DNA from: Azoarcus olearius
GTDB lineage: Bacteria; Pseudomonadota; Gammaproteobacteria; Burkholderiales; Rhodocyclaceae
Length of the DNA stretch: 64,000 bases
Direction: 5' to 3'
Assembly: GCF_001682385.1 (NCBI RefSeq)
Contig: NZ_CP016210.1
Span: 3,410,001-3,474,000 of the forward strand
In this document: positions 23,171 to 31,355 of the stretch, piece after piece
Position numbering within the stretch: the stretch's first letter is position 1
Layout of the letters: every line of letters starts with the position of its first letter
Position numbers and translations under genes: made by a program
The notes under the pieces: generated by a model
What the model was told of the DNA's origin: nothing
The model's database searches: none
What the model saw: only the letters and a program-made list of their open reading frames with translations

Positions 23171-24037
23171 TTACCCCTTCTTGAAGATGCCTTCGGGGCG
23201 CCACAACAGCACCACCGCCATGACCAGGTACACCGCCAGCCCGGCGAGATCGGGCAGCAGCACCTTGCCGAAGGTGTCGGCAAAGCCGATCAGCAGCGCG
23301 GCGACGAGCGCGCCCCACACCGAGCCGATGCCGCCGATGACGACGATGACGAAGGAGATGATGAGCACGCTGGAGCCCATGCCCGGATACACCGAAGAGA
23401 TCGGCGCCGCCAGCATGCCGGCCAGCGCCGCCAGCACCACGCCGAGCGCGAACACCGTGCGGTAGAGCAGGTTGATGTCGATGCCGAGCGCCTGGACCAT
23501 GTCGCGGTCGTGGCTGCCGGCGCGGATCATCATGCCCAGCCGGGTGCGCTGCATCAGCCACCACAGCGCGCCGGCCAGCACCAGGCACACCACCGAGATG
23601 AGGATGCGGTACACCGGATAGGACAGCGTGTCCGACAGCGGGATGGAGGCGGAGAACAGCGCCGGGATGTCGACACCGTGCACGTCGTCGCCGACCGCGA
23701 GGCTGCGCAGTTCCTCGAAGATCAGGATGAGGCCGTAGGTGAGCAGCACCTGTTCGAGGTGGTCACGCTTGTAGAGGTGGGCGAACAGCAGCCACTCGAG
23801 CAGCGCGCCGAACACGAAGGCGAGCGGAATGCCGAGCGCGATGCTGAGCATCAGGTTGCCGGTGAGGCTGGTGAGCGCGAACGCGAGGTAGGCGCCGACC
23901 ATGTAGAAGCTGCCGTGCGCCAGGTTGATGATGCCCATGATGCCGAACACCAGCGTCAGCCCGCTTGCCACCAGGAACAGCAGCAGGCCGTACTGCAGCG
24001 AGTTCAGTATCTGTATCAGGAACGTCGTGAAATCCAT
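23171..24037 (-). CDS. livH: Branched-chain/aromatic acid ABC transporter permease
   Basis: 288 aa LivH-type permease with about eight membrane segments; GIMGIINLAHGSFYMVGAY near the start and GGIGSVWGALVAALLIG near the end are family landmarks. First gene of the tight permease/ATPase block; the binding-protein gene lies 214 bases upstream behind a hairpin. Confidence 0.88.
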   Translation of the reverse strand: MDFTTFLIQILNSLQYGLLLFLVASGLTLVFGIMGIINLAHGSFYMVGAYLAFALTSLTGNLMLSIALGIPLAFVFGALLEWLLFAHLYKRDHLEQVLLTYGLILIFEELRSLAVGDDVHGVDIPALFSASIPLSDTLSYPVYRILISVVCLVLAGALWWLMQRTRLGMMIRAGSHDRDMVQALGIDINLLYRTVFALGVVLAALAGMLAAPISSVYPGMGSSVLIISFVIVVIGGIGSVWGALVAALLIGFADTFGKVLLPDLAGLAVYLVMAVVLLWRPEGIFKKG

Positions 24038-24050
24038 GAGCCTTCCCCTC

Positions 24051-24072
24051 CGGGCGCCGCGGACGGCGCCCG
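24051..24072 (-). terminator. Hairpin between binding-protein and permease genes
   Basis: Perfect 9-bp GC stem (CGGGCGCCG / CGGCGCCCG) with a four-base loop and no T-tract, 14 bases upstream of livH. It probably attenuates read-through or protects the abundant binding-protein mRNA. Confidence 0.5.
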
Positions 24073-24157
24073 GATACGGTTGGTTTGATGCGATGGGATG
24101 ACGTGCTGCGTCATCGCCCGGGCAGCGTGTCCGGCGCAGCGTCCGGGCCCCGCCTGT

Positions 24158-24215
24158 CGAAGCCCGGGAGCCGGGCTGCCCTTCGACGGGCTCGGGGCGA
24201 ACGGTGCTGGCACCG
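24158..24215. repeat. REP-like palindrome of a second type
   Basis: CTGTCGAAGCCCGG and GCCCTTCGACGGGCTCGGGG form an imperfect inverted repeat similar to the widespread CTTCGAC-type intergenic palindromes of proteobacteria. Unrelated to the G-rich family elsewhere in the window. Confidence 0.5.
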
Positions 24216-24251
24216 GATCACCGCGTCGAAGGACGCGGCGGACCGCCGTTC

Positions 24252-25433
24252 TTACATGCGGCAGCCGCGCGCCGGGTCGGCCAGCTTCTTGACCGCGACG
24301 TTCACCAGCTTGTTGTCCTTGCCTTCGGCCTTGCGCAGGTAGATGTCCTGCACCGGGTTGTGGGCCTTGGACAGCGTGAAGGCGCCGCGCGGGCTGTCGA
24401 TGGTGGCCGCTTCCATGGCCTTGACCATGGTCGCCTGGTCGAGCTTGCCGCCCTTGACCGCGTCCAGGCCCGACTTCAGCAACTGCGCCGCGTCATAGCC
24501 CTGCACCGCATAGACGTCGGGCTGCATCTTGTAGGTCATCGCGTACTTGGTGCGGAAGTCCTTGTCCTTCGGGATTTCCAGGCCGTCGGCGTAGTGCAGC
24601 GCGGTCAGCAGACCTTCGCCGGCACCGCCCATGGCCTCCAGCGTGCCGTCGGTGAGGAAGCCGCTGGAGTACAGCGGAATGCTCTTCTTCAGCCCGGCCG
24701 CGTCGTAGTCCTTGACGAACTTTGCGGCGCCGCCGCCGGCAAAGAACACGTACACCGCGTCCGGCTTGAGCGAGGCGACCTCGGTCAGCAGGGCCTGGAA
24801 CTCCACGTTCGGGAAGGGCAGCGTGAGCTGCTTGACGACCTTGCCGCCGCCCGCCTCGAAGGCCTTGGCGAAGCCTTCCACCGCCTGTTCGCCCGCGGCG
24901 TACTTCCAGGTCAGCGTGACCGCGGTCTTGTGGCCCTTCTCCGCGGCGACCTTGCCCATGGCGTAGGCCGGCTGCCAGTTGGTGAAGGAGGTGCGGAACA
25001 CGTTGGGCGCACACAGCGGGCCGGTGAGTTCGTCGGCGCCGGCGTTGGGGATGATCATCAGCGTCTTGGTGTCGCGCGCGACCTTGGCCATCGCCAGCGC
25101 AACGCCCGAGTGCACCGTGCCGACCAGCACATCCACCTCGTCGCGCTTGACCAGCTTGTTGGTGTTCTCGGTGGCCTTGGCGGGATCGGATTCGTCATCC
25201 ACCACGAAGTACTCGACCTCGCGGCCGGCGAGCGTGCCGCCCTGCTCGGCCACGTACTGCTTGAAGCCGTTGGTGATCGCGTTGCCGAGCGCGGCGTAGG
25301 TGCCGGTGTAGGGCAGCATCAGGCCGACCTTCACCTTCTCGGCGGCATGGGCGGCCAGCGGCATCAGCGTGGCCAGACCCAGACCGGCCAGGACGGCCAC
25401 CACGCGCGTTGCCTTGCGATTCTGCTTTTCCAT
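24252..25433 (-). CDS. ABC transporter periplasmic substrate-binding protein
   Basis: 393 aa, signal peptide residues 1-30 (PLAAHA|AEK), then a type I periplasmic binding fold of the LivJ/aromatic-acid family (VGLMLPYTGTYAALGNAI, VDVLVGTVHSGVALAMA). GAGGAGACAACG precedes the ATG. Partner of the downstream LivHMGF. Proteins of this branch bind aromatic acids or branched-chain amino acids; the benzoate setting favours benzoate, by inference. Confidence 0.85.
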   Translation of the reverse strand: MEKQNRKATRVVAVLAGLGLATLMPLAAHAAEKVKVGLMLPYTGTYAALGNAITNGFKQYVAEQGGTLAGREVEYFVVDDESDPAKATENTNKLVKRDEVDVLVGTVHSGVALAMAKVARDTKTLMIIPNAGADELTGPLCAPNVFRTSFTNWQPAYAMGKVAAEKGHKTAVTLTWKYAAGEQAVEGFAKAFEAGGGKVVKQLTLPFPNVEFQALLTEVASLKPDAVYVFFAGGGAAKFVKDYDAAGLKKSIPLYSSGFLTDGTLEAMGGAGEGLLTALHYADGLEIPKDKDFRTKYAMTYKMQPDVYAVQGYDAAQLLKSGLDAVKGGKLDQATMVKAMEAATIDSPRGAFTLSKAHNPVQDIYLRKAEGKDNKLVNVAVKKLADPARGCRM

Positions 25434-25500
25434 CGTTGTCTCCTCGTTTTTGATGAACGGGCGGCTGTTGCCGCCGCCCGTGGCCCTGCTTTCCAGACCC

Positions 25501-25998
25501 TTACCAGGCCTGGCTCCGGTTGGCCTGAAAGGCCGCGTGGATCGCTTCCCAGTCCTCGCCGGTCAGGTGCTTCTCGGCCAGCGGCAGGACGAGTTCTTCT
25601 TCTTTTCGCATGTGTTCCCACAGGAAGGTGGCGTAGGCCTGCAGGCTGCGCTCGAAGCCGGCGAGTTCGCCGGTTTCGCGGTAGCTTGCCATCGCCTTGC
25701 GCACCGAGCTGAGCAGGGTCGCACAGACGTCGTGCTGCCCTTCCAGTTCGTCGAGGATGACGTTGGCCTCGTCGCTGCGCAGGCGCAGCAGGCGGAACAG
25801 GTATTCGTCCTCCTTGGGGTGATGGACGCGGTCGGGGATGGTCTCGATATAGTCGAACATCGCCTGGAACAGCGGGAAATCGGGTTTGTCCCGCCCTTCG
25901 CGCACCGCCTCGACGTGGGCCTGCAGGCCCTTGAGCACCGCGCCCATCGACTGGTGCTCGTCCTTGATGATGGCAATCGCCTGCTGCATCGCAGTCAT
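25501..25998 (-). CDS. Hemerythrin-domain protein
   Basis: 165 aa, all-helical, with the His/Glu pattern of a hemerythrin di-iron site: IIKDEHQSMG (first His), HHPKEDEYLF, EGQHDVC, and WEHMRKEEELVLPLAE. Clearly paralogous to the protein at 37828-38409. It lies between the binding-protein and benzoate-CoA ligase genes, 13 bases after the ligase stop. Likely O2 or iron handling beside the oxygen-dependent BoxA/BoxB step; the exact role is unproven. Confidence 0.82.
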   Translation of the reverse strand: MTAMQQAIAIIKDEHQSMGAVLKGLQAHVEAVREGRDKPDFPLFQAMFDYIETIPDRVHHPKEDEYLFRLLRLRSDEANVILDELEGQHDVCATLLSSVRKAMASYRETGELAGFERSLQAYATFLWEHMRKEEELVLPLAEKHLTGEDWEAIHAAFQANRSQAW

Positions 25999-26011
25999 TT
26001 TTCTGTCTCCC

Positions 26012-27610
26012 TCAGCGCGACGCCGCGACGCGCAGCTTGAAGCGCTGGATCTTGCCGGTGGCGGTCTTCGGCAGTTCCTCCACGAACTCCATCCAGCGCG
26101 GGTATTTGTAGGGCGCGAGCAGGCTCTTGACGTGGGCCTTGAGTTCGTCGCGCAGCGCGTCGGTGATGGCGATGCCGGGCTTGAGCACGATGTAGGCCTT
26201 GGGCTTGATCAGCTTGTCCTCGTCTTCGCAGCCGACGACCGCGGCCTCCAGCACGGCCTCGTGCGCGATCAGCGCGGACTCGACCTCGATCGGCGACACG
26301 TAGATGCCGGACACCTTCAGCATGTCGTCGCTGCGGCCGGCATAGACGTAGTAGCCGTCGGCGTCCATCTGGTACTTGTCGCCGCTGCGGGTCCACGGTC
26401 CCTGGAAGGTGTTGCGCGTCTTCTCGCGGTTGTTCCAGTAGTAGGCAGCCGCGGTCGGGCCGCTGATCTGCAGCTCGCCGGGTTCGCCGGGGGTGGAGAT
26501 TTCCTTGCCCTCGTCGTCGATCAGGCGCACCGCGTAGCCCGGCACCGGCTTACCGGTGGTGCCGTAGCGCACGTTGCCAGCGCGGTTGGACAGGAAGATG
26601 TGCAGCATCTCGGTGGAGCCGATGCCGTCGAGGATGTCGACGCCGAAGCGCTCGGTCCAGCGCTTGCCGATTTCCTCCGGCAGCGCTTCGCCGGCCGAGG
26701 TACAGGCGCGCAGCCGCATCTCGGCACGGGTCGGGCAGTCGGGGCTTGCCAGCATCGAGGCGTAGAGCGTGGGCACGCCGTAGAAGATGGTGGGCGTGTG
26801 GCGGCGCAAACGCTCGAACACCGCCGCCGGCGTCGGCCGTTCGGCCATCAGCACCGCGGTGGCACCCACCGCCAGCGGGAAGGTGAGGCCGTTGCCGAGG
26901 CCATAGGCGAAGAACAGCTTGGCCGCCGAGAACACCACGTCGTGCTCGTTGATGCCGATCACCGGGCGGGCATACAGCTCGGCGGTCTGGATCAGGCTGG
27001 AGTGGATGTGCACCGTGCCCTTGGGCGCGCCGGTGGAACCGGAGGAATACAGCCAGAAGCAGGCGTCGTCGGCGAGCGTCGGCGCCGCGTCGAACTGGTC
27101 GCTGCCAGTGTCCAGCAAGGCGGCGAGGCTGTCCGGGCCGGGGTTGGCGGTGCCGGCGACGACGATGCGCTCCAGCGTCGGCACCTTGCCCAGCAGCGGC
27201 TGGAACAGCGGCAGCAGCGCGGCCGACACCACCGCGACGCGGGCGCGGCTGTCGGTCAGCATGTATTCGTAATCGTGCGCGGTGAGCAGCGTATTGACCG
27301 CGACCGGGATCACCCCGGCCTTGATCGCGCCGAGGAACACGGTGGGGAATTCCACCGTGTCATGCACGCACATCAGGATGCGGTCTTCCTGGCGCAGCGC
27401 CAGGCTGCCGCGCAGCGCGCTGGCGCAGCGATTCACCCGGCGCGCGAGTTCGTCGTAGCTGTAGCTACCGAGATCGTCGATGTAGGCGAGCTTGGCGCCG
27501 CGGCCGGCGGCGAGGTTGCGGCCGATGAGATCGTCGGCGGCGTTGTACTGCCGCGGGATCTCGATACTGGGCGGACTGGTGGCGTGGTCCGCCGCACTCA
27601 GGGTGGGCAT
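26012..27610 (-). CDS. bclA: Benzoate-CoA ligase
   Basis: 532 aa acyl-adenylate-forming enzyme: phosphate-binding loop YSSGSTGAPKG, GIGSTEMLHIFLS, YVYAGRSDDMLKVSGIYVSP and C-terminal lysine segment LPKTATGKIQRFKLR. Length and the GIGSTEMLHIF and AAKLFFAYGLGN segments match benzoate-CoA ligases rather than long-chain enzymes. It converts benzoate, ATP and CoA to benzoyl-CoA, the first step of the pathway. Strong GGAGGAG site before the ATG. Confidence 0.92.
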   Translation of the reverse strand: MPTLSAADHATSPPSIEIPRQYNAADDLIGRNLAAGRGAKLAYIDDLGSYSYDELARRVNRCASALRGSLALRQEDRILMCVHDTVEFPTVFLGAIKAGVIPVAVNTLLTAHDYEYMLTDSRARVAVVSAALLPLFQPLLGKVPTLERIVVAGTANPGPDSLAALLDTGSDQFDAAPTLADDACFWLYSSGSTGAPKGTVHIHSSLIQTAELYARPVIGINEHDVVFSAAKLFFAYGLGNGLTFPLAVGATAVLMAERPTPAAVFERLRRHTPTIFYGVPTLYASMLASPDCPTRAEMRLRACTSAGEALPEEIGKRWTERFGVDILDGIGSTEMLHIFLSNRAGNVRYGTTGKPVPGYAVRLIDDEGKEISTPGEPGELQISGPTAAAYYWNNREKTRNTFQGPWTRSGDKYQMDADGYYVYAGRSDDMLKVSGIYVSPIEVESALIAHEAVLEAAVVGCEDEDKLIKPKAYIVLKPGIAITDALRDELKAHVKSLLAPYKYPRWMEFVEELPKTATGKIQRFKLRVAASR

Positions 27611-27703
27611 CGTTTGTCTCCTCCGTTTGTTGATTCCCTGCAGGACCGCGGATGCGCCCGATCTTGTGCCGGTGCTGCATCCCGTCCGCTGCGCTGACCG
27701 CTG

Positions 27704-28168
27704 CTAGCGGGTGAACTCGATCGCGCCCTGTGGCAGCAGATAGAGCACGTAAGCGCGGCCGCCGGCAACGGTGGGCTTGTGCACCGTGCCCGGGCCGTAG
27801 ACGAACCAGCCGGCGCCGTGACCATCGAACTTGGGCGCGCCGTCGAGCGGCATGATCATGTCGATCTCGCCATTGGGATGTGCATGCTGCGGCCCGACCA
27901 CGTCGCCCATCTCGACCACGTCCACGCTGAAGCCGTGGATGGCGTCACAGGGCTTGATGACACGGCCGTACTTGATGCCGCCATGCTCGCGCTCGCACAT
28001 CCAGCCGTCGGCGACGGCCTGCTTGCAGGCCGCGGCAATGTCGTCGAACTCGGCGCTGCCCGGCGGGAAGCGCTCGTTGAGGAAGGCGGCCAGCGAAGCA
28101 TCGACCGGCTTGCTGGCGATGGTCGCGGTGACCTTGGCGATCAGCGCCTGGAAGACATCGGGCGTCAT
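27704..28168 (-). CDS. DUF4863 / hydroxylaminobenzoate lyase-like protein
   Basis: 154 aa from ATG 28168 (AGGAGAG site). The cupin-like second half has HAHPNGEIDMIMPL and WFVYGPGTVHKPT, a metal-binding pattern of the family that includes 4-hydroxylaminobenzoate lyase (DUF4863). Similar genes are found in benzoate (box) clusters. The actual substrate here is unknown. Confidence 0.75.
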   Translation of the reverse strand: MTPDVFQALIAKVTATIASKPVDASLAAFLNERFPPGSAEFDDIAAACKQAVADGWMCEREHGGIKYGRVIKPCDAIHGFSVDVVEMGDVVGPQHAHPNGEIDMIMPLDGAPKFDGHGAGWFVYGPGTVHKPTVAGGRAYVLYLLPQGAIEFTR

Positions 28169-28508
28169 GGGTCTCTCCTGTCGAAGTTGGTTTTTTTGTG
28201 TTGCCTGAAGCACCTGCCGTAGAAGGCGCGCATGCGGTTCAGTCGAGGCGGTTTCTGTCCCTCCCCCTTCAAGGGGGAGGCTAGGAGGGGGATGGGGTTG
28301 CGCTCAGCGTCGCCATCAACCCCATCCCCACCCCAACCCTCCCCTTGAAGGGGAGGGAGCAAATCGGGCCAGTCCAGAAGCCTCCGCTTCGCTCCGTCGT
28401 TCGAGAGGCGGCAAGCGATGCTTGCCGAAACCCCTCTCTCACCCCCTAGAAGGGGAGGGAGCAAGGCGGTGCGGCCTGAGCGGGCTGCACCACCCAGGGA
28501 AAACGAAC
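28169..28508. other. Gene-free region between the DUF4863 gene and boxD
   Basis: 340 bases, of which 28258-28464 is a full copy of the dispersed repeat. The remainder shows nothing beyond the ribosome site of the DUF4863 gene. Confidence 0.6.
28258..28464. repeat. Dispersed G-rich palindromic repeat, full composite copy
   Basis: Left arm CCCCCTTCAAGGGGGAGG with G-tracts (28258-28299), 18-bp spacer, inverted right arm (28318-28359), then the second module with GGCAAGCGATGCTTGCC and a closing AGAAGGGGAGGGAG at about 28448-28461. Confidence 0.9.
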
Positions 28509-30086
28509 TCAAGCCCCCAGCAGCGCCGCGTCCGCGGCGCCCGCCGACAGCGCATCCAGCAAGCCCGGCCCGCCCTGCACCACATAACGCCGGTGATACA
28601 TCGCGAGCGCGCGCAGGCCGCCCAGTTCTTCGCCGCCGCCGGCCCGGCCCGGCCCGCCGTGCAAGCAGGTCGGCATCACGTTGCCGTGGCCGGTGTGCTG
28701 GCCGCCGACTGCGGCATCCACCACCATCACCCGGCCGTGCAGTTCGGCGATGCCCGGCACCAGCTCGGCGAGGAAGCCGGCGTCGGCGGAATACACCGAG
28801 GCCACCAGCGAACCGCCGCCGCGGCGGGCGAGCGCGATCACTTCGGCAGTATCGGCATAAGGCAGCACGGTGGCCACCGGGCCGAACACCTCGACGTCGT
28901 GCACATGCTGCGCGGCCAGGCCCTTGTCGCAGAACAGCAGCGTGGGCTGGACGAAGGCGGAGACGGCCGGATCGGCATCGACCGGCACGAAGCCCTCGCC
29001 GCCGCCGAACACCAGCTCGGCGTCCTGGCGCAGCCGGGCCAGACCTTCGAAGGCCGCGGCCTGCTGGGCCTTGCTCACCAGCGGGCCGACACGCACGCCT
29101 TCGCTGCGCGGATTGCCGACCGTCATGCCGGCCAGCTTGGCGGCGACGGCGTCCGCCAGCGCGCGTGCCACCGCGGCGGGCGCGAAGATGCGGCGAATGG
29201 CGGTGCATTTCTGCCCGGCCTTGACGGTGAGTTCGCGCACGATCTCCTTCACCGCCAGATCGAACTCGGCGCTGCCCGGCTGGGCGTCGGGGCCGAGGAT
29301 GGCGGAATTGACGCTGTCGGCCTCCACATTCACCCGCACCGCCCTGGCGACCACCGCCGGATGGGTGCGGATGCGGGCGGCGGTGTCCGCCGAGCCGGTG
29401 AAGGACACCACGTCGCATTCGCCGACGTGGTCGAGCAGGTCGCGTGCGGAGCCACAGACGATGTTGAGCGCGCCCGGCGGCAGGATGCCGGCGGCGACCA
29501 CGTCGGCCACCATGCGCTGGGTCAGCCAGGCGGTGGGGGTGGCCGGCTTCACCAGCACCGGCACGCCGGCGAGCAGCGCGGGCGCGGCCTTTTCCCACAA
29601 GCCCCAGGCCGGGAAATTGAAGGCGTTGATGAACACCGCGACGCCCGACAGCGGGGTGAGGAAGTGCTGGCCCTGGAAGGCATCGGTCTTGGCCAGCGCC
29701 ACCCGGCCGCCTTCCTTCAGCAGGCGGGCGTCGCCAAGGGCCTTGCCGGCGCGGGCGTAGGCCTTGAGGGTGAAGATCGCGCCATCGACATCGAAGGCGA
29801 TGTCGCCGGCGGTGGAGCCGGAGTTGCGCAGCGAGATGTCGTAATAGGCGTCGCGGTTGGCGGTGAGCACTTCGGCGATCTTGCCGAGCAGGCCGGCGCG
29901 GGCCTCGTAGCCCAGCGCACGCAGCGCAGTGCCGCCGCTGTCGCGGGCGAAGCTCAGCGCACGGCCGACATCCACGCCCTCCGAGGACACCGAGACCAGG
30001 TGCTCGCCATTGACCGGATCGAGCAGCGCGATCCCCTCGCCGCTGCCTTCCACCCATTGCCCGTATACGTAATTGGCAAGCTTCAC
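28509..30086 (-). CDS. boxD: 3,4-dehydroadipyl-CoA semialdehyde dehydrogenase
   Basis: 525 aa, GTG start after GGAGGAGCAG. Aldehyde dehydrogenase fold with [20 protein letters not shown] (cofactor region), the Glu motif [13 protein letters not shown] and the catalytic Cys motif [14 protein letters not shown]. It resembles the aldehyde dehydrogenase half of PaaZ, as BoxD does, and is about the expected length. It oxidises the BoxC product to 3,4-dehydroadipyl-CoA with NADP+. Divergent from boxR across a shared promoter region with BoxR-type half-sites. Confidence 0.92.
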   Translation of the reverse strand: MKLANYVYGQWVEGSGEGIALLDPVNGEHLVSVSSEGVDVGRALSFARDSGGTALRALGYEARAGLLGKIAEVLTANRDAYYDISLRNSGSTAGDIAFDVDGAIFTLKAYARAGKALGDARLLKEGGRVALAKTDAFQGQHFLTPLSGVAVFINAFNFPAWGLWEKAAPALLAGVPVLVKPATPTAWLTQRMVADVVAAGILPPGALNIVCGSARDLLDHVGECDVVSFTGSADTAARIRTHPAVVARAVRVNVEADSVNSAILGPDAQPGSAEFDLAVKEIVRELTVKAGQKCTAIRRIFAPAAVARALADAVAAKLAGMTVGNPRSEGVRVGPLVSKAQQAAAFEGLARLRQDAELVFGGGEGFVPVDADPAVSAFVQPTLLFCDKGLAAQHVHDVEVFGPVATVLPYADTAEVIALARRGGGSLVASVYSADAGFLAELVPGIAELHGRVMVVDAAVGGQHTGHGNVMPTCLHGGPGRAGGGEELGGLRALAMYHRRYVVQGGPGLLDALSAGAADAALLGA

Positions 30087-30179
30087 CTGCTCCTCCTGTT
30101 GACCTGTGCTGCGGTCTGCGCCGCGTCTTCTATCTATGACCTGAAGCGGATTGCATCGGCTTCGTCAGTTGCTGGATAT

Positions 30180-30218
30180 AGAATACACCCCGAAAACCCG
30201 TCGTCAAGCACTTTAGTT
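30180..30218 (-). promoter_or_regulatory. boxD promoter with BoxR-type half-site
   Basis: On the minus strand: CTAAAGTGC directly followed by TTGACG (-35, 30202-30207), 16-base spacer, TATTCT (-10, 30180-30185). The CTAAAGTGC word is the reverse complement of the GCACTTTAG-type words at the boxR side. Confidence 0.6.
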
Positions 30219-30333
30219 CATCTTTCCGCACTCAATTCCATGCTGCAACGCAATATACCGCATCATAACTTGGAAATTGACGAGCACCGGACTACACAAG
30301 ATGCAATGCAGTGCGCTTTCGATGGAACTAAAC

Positions 30334-30375
30334 TGCACTTTACCTCTTGACTCCATTTTTTAGCTGCACTATTGT
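30334..30375 (+). promoter_or_regulatory. boxR/boxCBA promoter with two BoxR-type half-sites
   Basis: TTGACT (-35, 30347-30352), 17-base spacer, TATTGT (-10, 30370-30375). TGCACTTTA (30334-30342) lies just upstream of -35, and TGCACT (30365-30370) sits in the spacer touching -10, a layout suited to repression. BoxR/BzdR-type regulators recognise TGCA-containing sites and are released by benzoyl-CoA. Confidence 0.65.
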
Positions 30376-30416
30376 TCAACCAACACGTGCTGCAGCTCGC
30401 ACAGGACGCTAACCAG

Positions 30417-31331
30417 ATGAACACCAGGACCGAGACCCCGACCAGCCCCAACGACGCCGACCAGACCGCCGAAGCCCGCGACGAACGCGACGACGGCGAG
30501 TTCCTGATGTCGCTCGGCAAGCGGGTGCGCGAGATCCGCGACCGCCGCGGCATGACGCGCAAGCTGGTGGCCCGCGAGGCAGGCGTTTCCGAACGCCACC
30601 TCGCCCACCTGGAAGCCGGCGAAGGCAACGTCTCGATCGTGCTGCTGCGCCACATCACCCGCGCGCTGGATGTCTCGCTGATCGAGCTGCTGGCGCCGGA
30701 AGCGGAAGACACGGTGGAAAAGCGGCTGATCCGCCGCTTCCTCGAACGGCTGCCGCAGCACCGCCTGGAAGAAGTGGTGTTCCGCCTGATGCGCGACTTC
30801 GGCCATGAAGAGGCGGTGCGCAGGAAGCGCGTGGCGCTGATCGGCCTGCGCGGCGCGGGCAAATCCACGCTGGGCAACCGCCTGGCCAAGGAAATGGGCG
30901 TCGGCTTCATCGAACTCGACCGCGAGATCGAGCGCGAGACCGGCATGCCGGCGAGCGAACTGTTCGCGCTGTACGGCCAGGCGGGCTACCGCCGGATCGA
31001 GCAGCGCACGCTGGAACGGGTGATCCGCGACAACGAACGCGGCGTCATCTCGGTGGGCGGCGGCGTCGTCGCCCAGCAGGAAACCTACGACATGCTGCTG
31101 TCGAACTGCCTGACCGTGTGGGTGAAGGCGCAGCCGGAAGAACACATGGCCCGCGTGATGGCCCAGGGCGACCTGCGGCCGATGGCGGGCAACGACGAGG
31201 CGATGGAAGACCTCAAGCGCATTCTCGAAGCGCGCGAGCCGCTCTACGCCAAGGCGGACACCGTGATCGACACCTCGGGCGAGACGGTGGACGAGAGTTT
31301 CATGAAGTTAAGACAGCTCGTCATGAGCTGA
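30417..31331 (+). CDS. boxR: BoxR transcriptional repressor (XRE HTH plus shikimate-kinase-like domain)
   Basis: 304 aa. Residues 32-90 are an XRE helix-turn-helix (TRKLVAREAGVSERHLAHLE); residues about 135-300 are a shikimate-kinase-like domain with Walker A GLRGAGKST (143-151), the benzoyl-CoA sensing module in BoxR/BzdR. It opens the boxR-boxC-boxB-boxA group: boxC starts 24 bases after its stop. Expected to repress both box promoters until benzoyl-CoA accumulates. Confidence 0.92.
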   Translation: MNTRTETPTSPNDADQTAEARDERDDGEFLMSLGKRVREIRDRRGMTRKLVAREAGVSERHLAHLEAGEGNVSIVLLRHITRALDVSLIELLAPEAEDTVEKRLIRRFLERLPQHRLEEVVFRLMRDFGHEEAVRRKRVALIGLRGAGKSTLGNRLAKEMGVGFIELDREIERETGMPASELFALYGQAGYRRIEQRTLERVIRDNERGVISVGGGVVAQQETYDMLLSNCLTVWVKAQPEEHMARVMAQGDLRPMAGNDEAMEDLKRILEAREPLYAKADTVIDTSGETVDESFMKLRQLVMS

Positions 31332-31355
31332 ACCCCAAAGAAGAGGAGACAGAAA

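Larger units (their letters stand above)
30087..30416. other. Divergent boxD/boxR promoter region
   Basis: 330 bases, clearly more AT-rich than its neighbours. It contains the two promoter/operator groups listed separately and additional TGCA-containing words around 30300-30315 (ATGCAATGCAGTGCGC). No gene. Confidence 0.75.
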
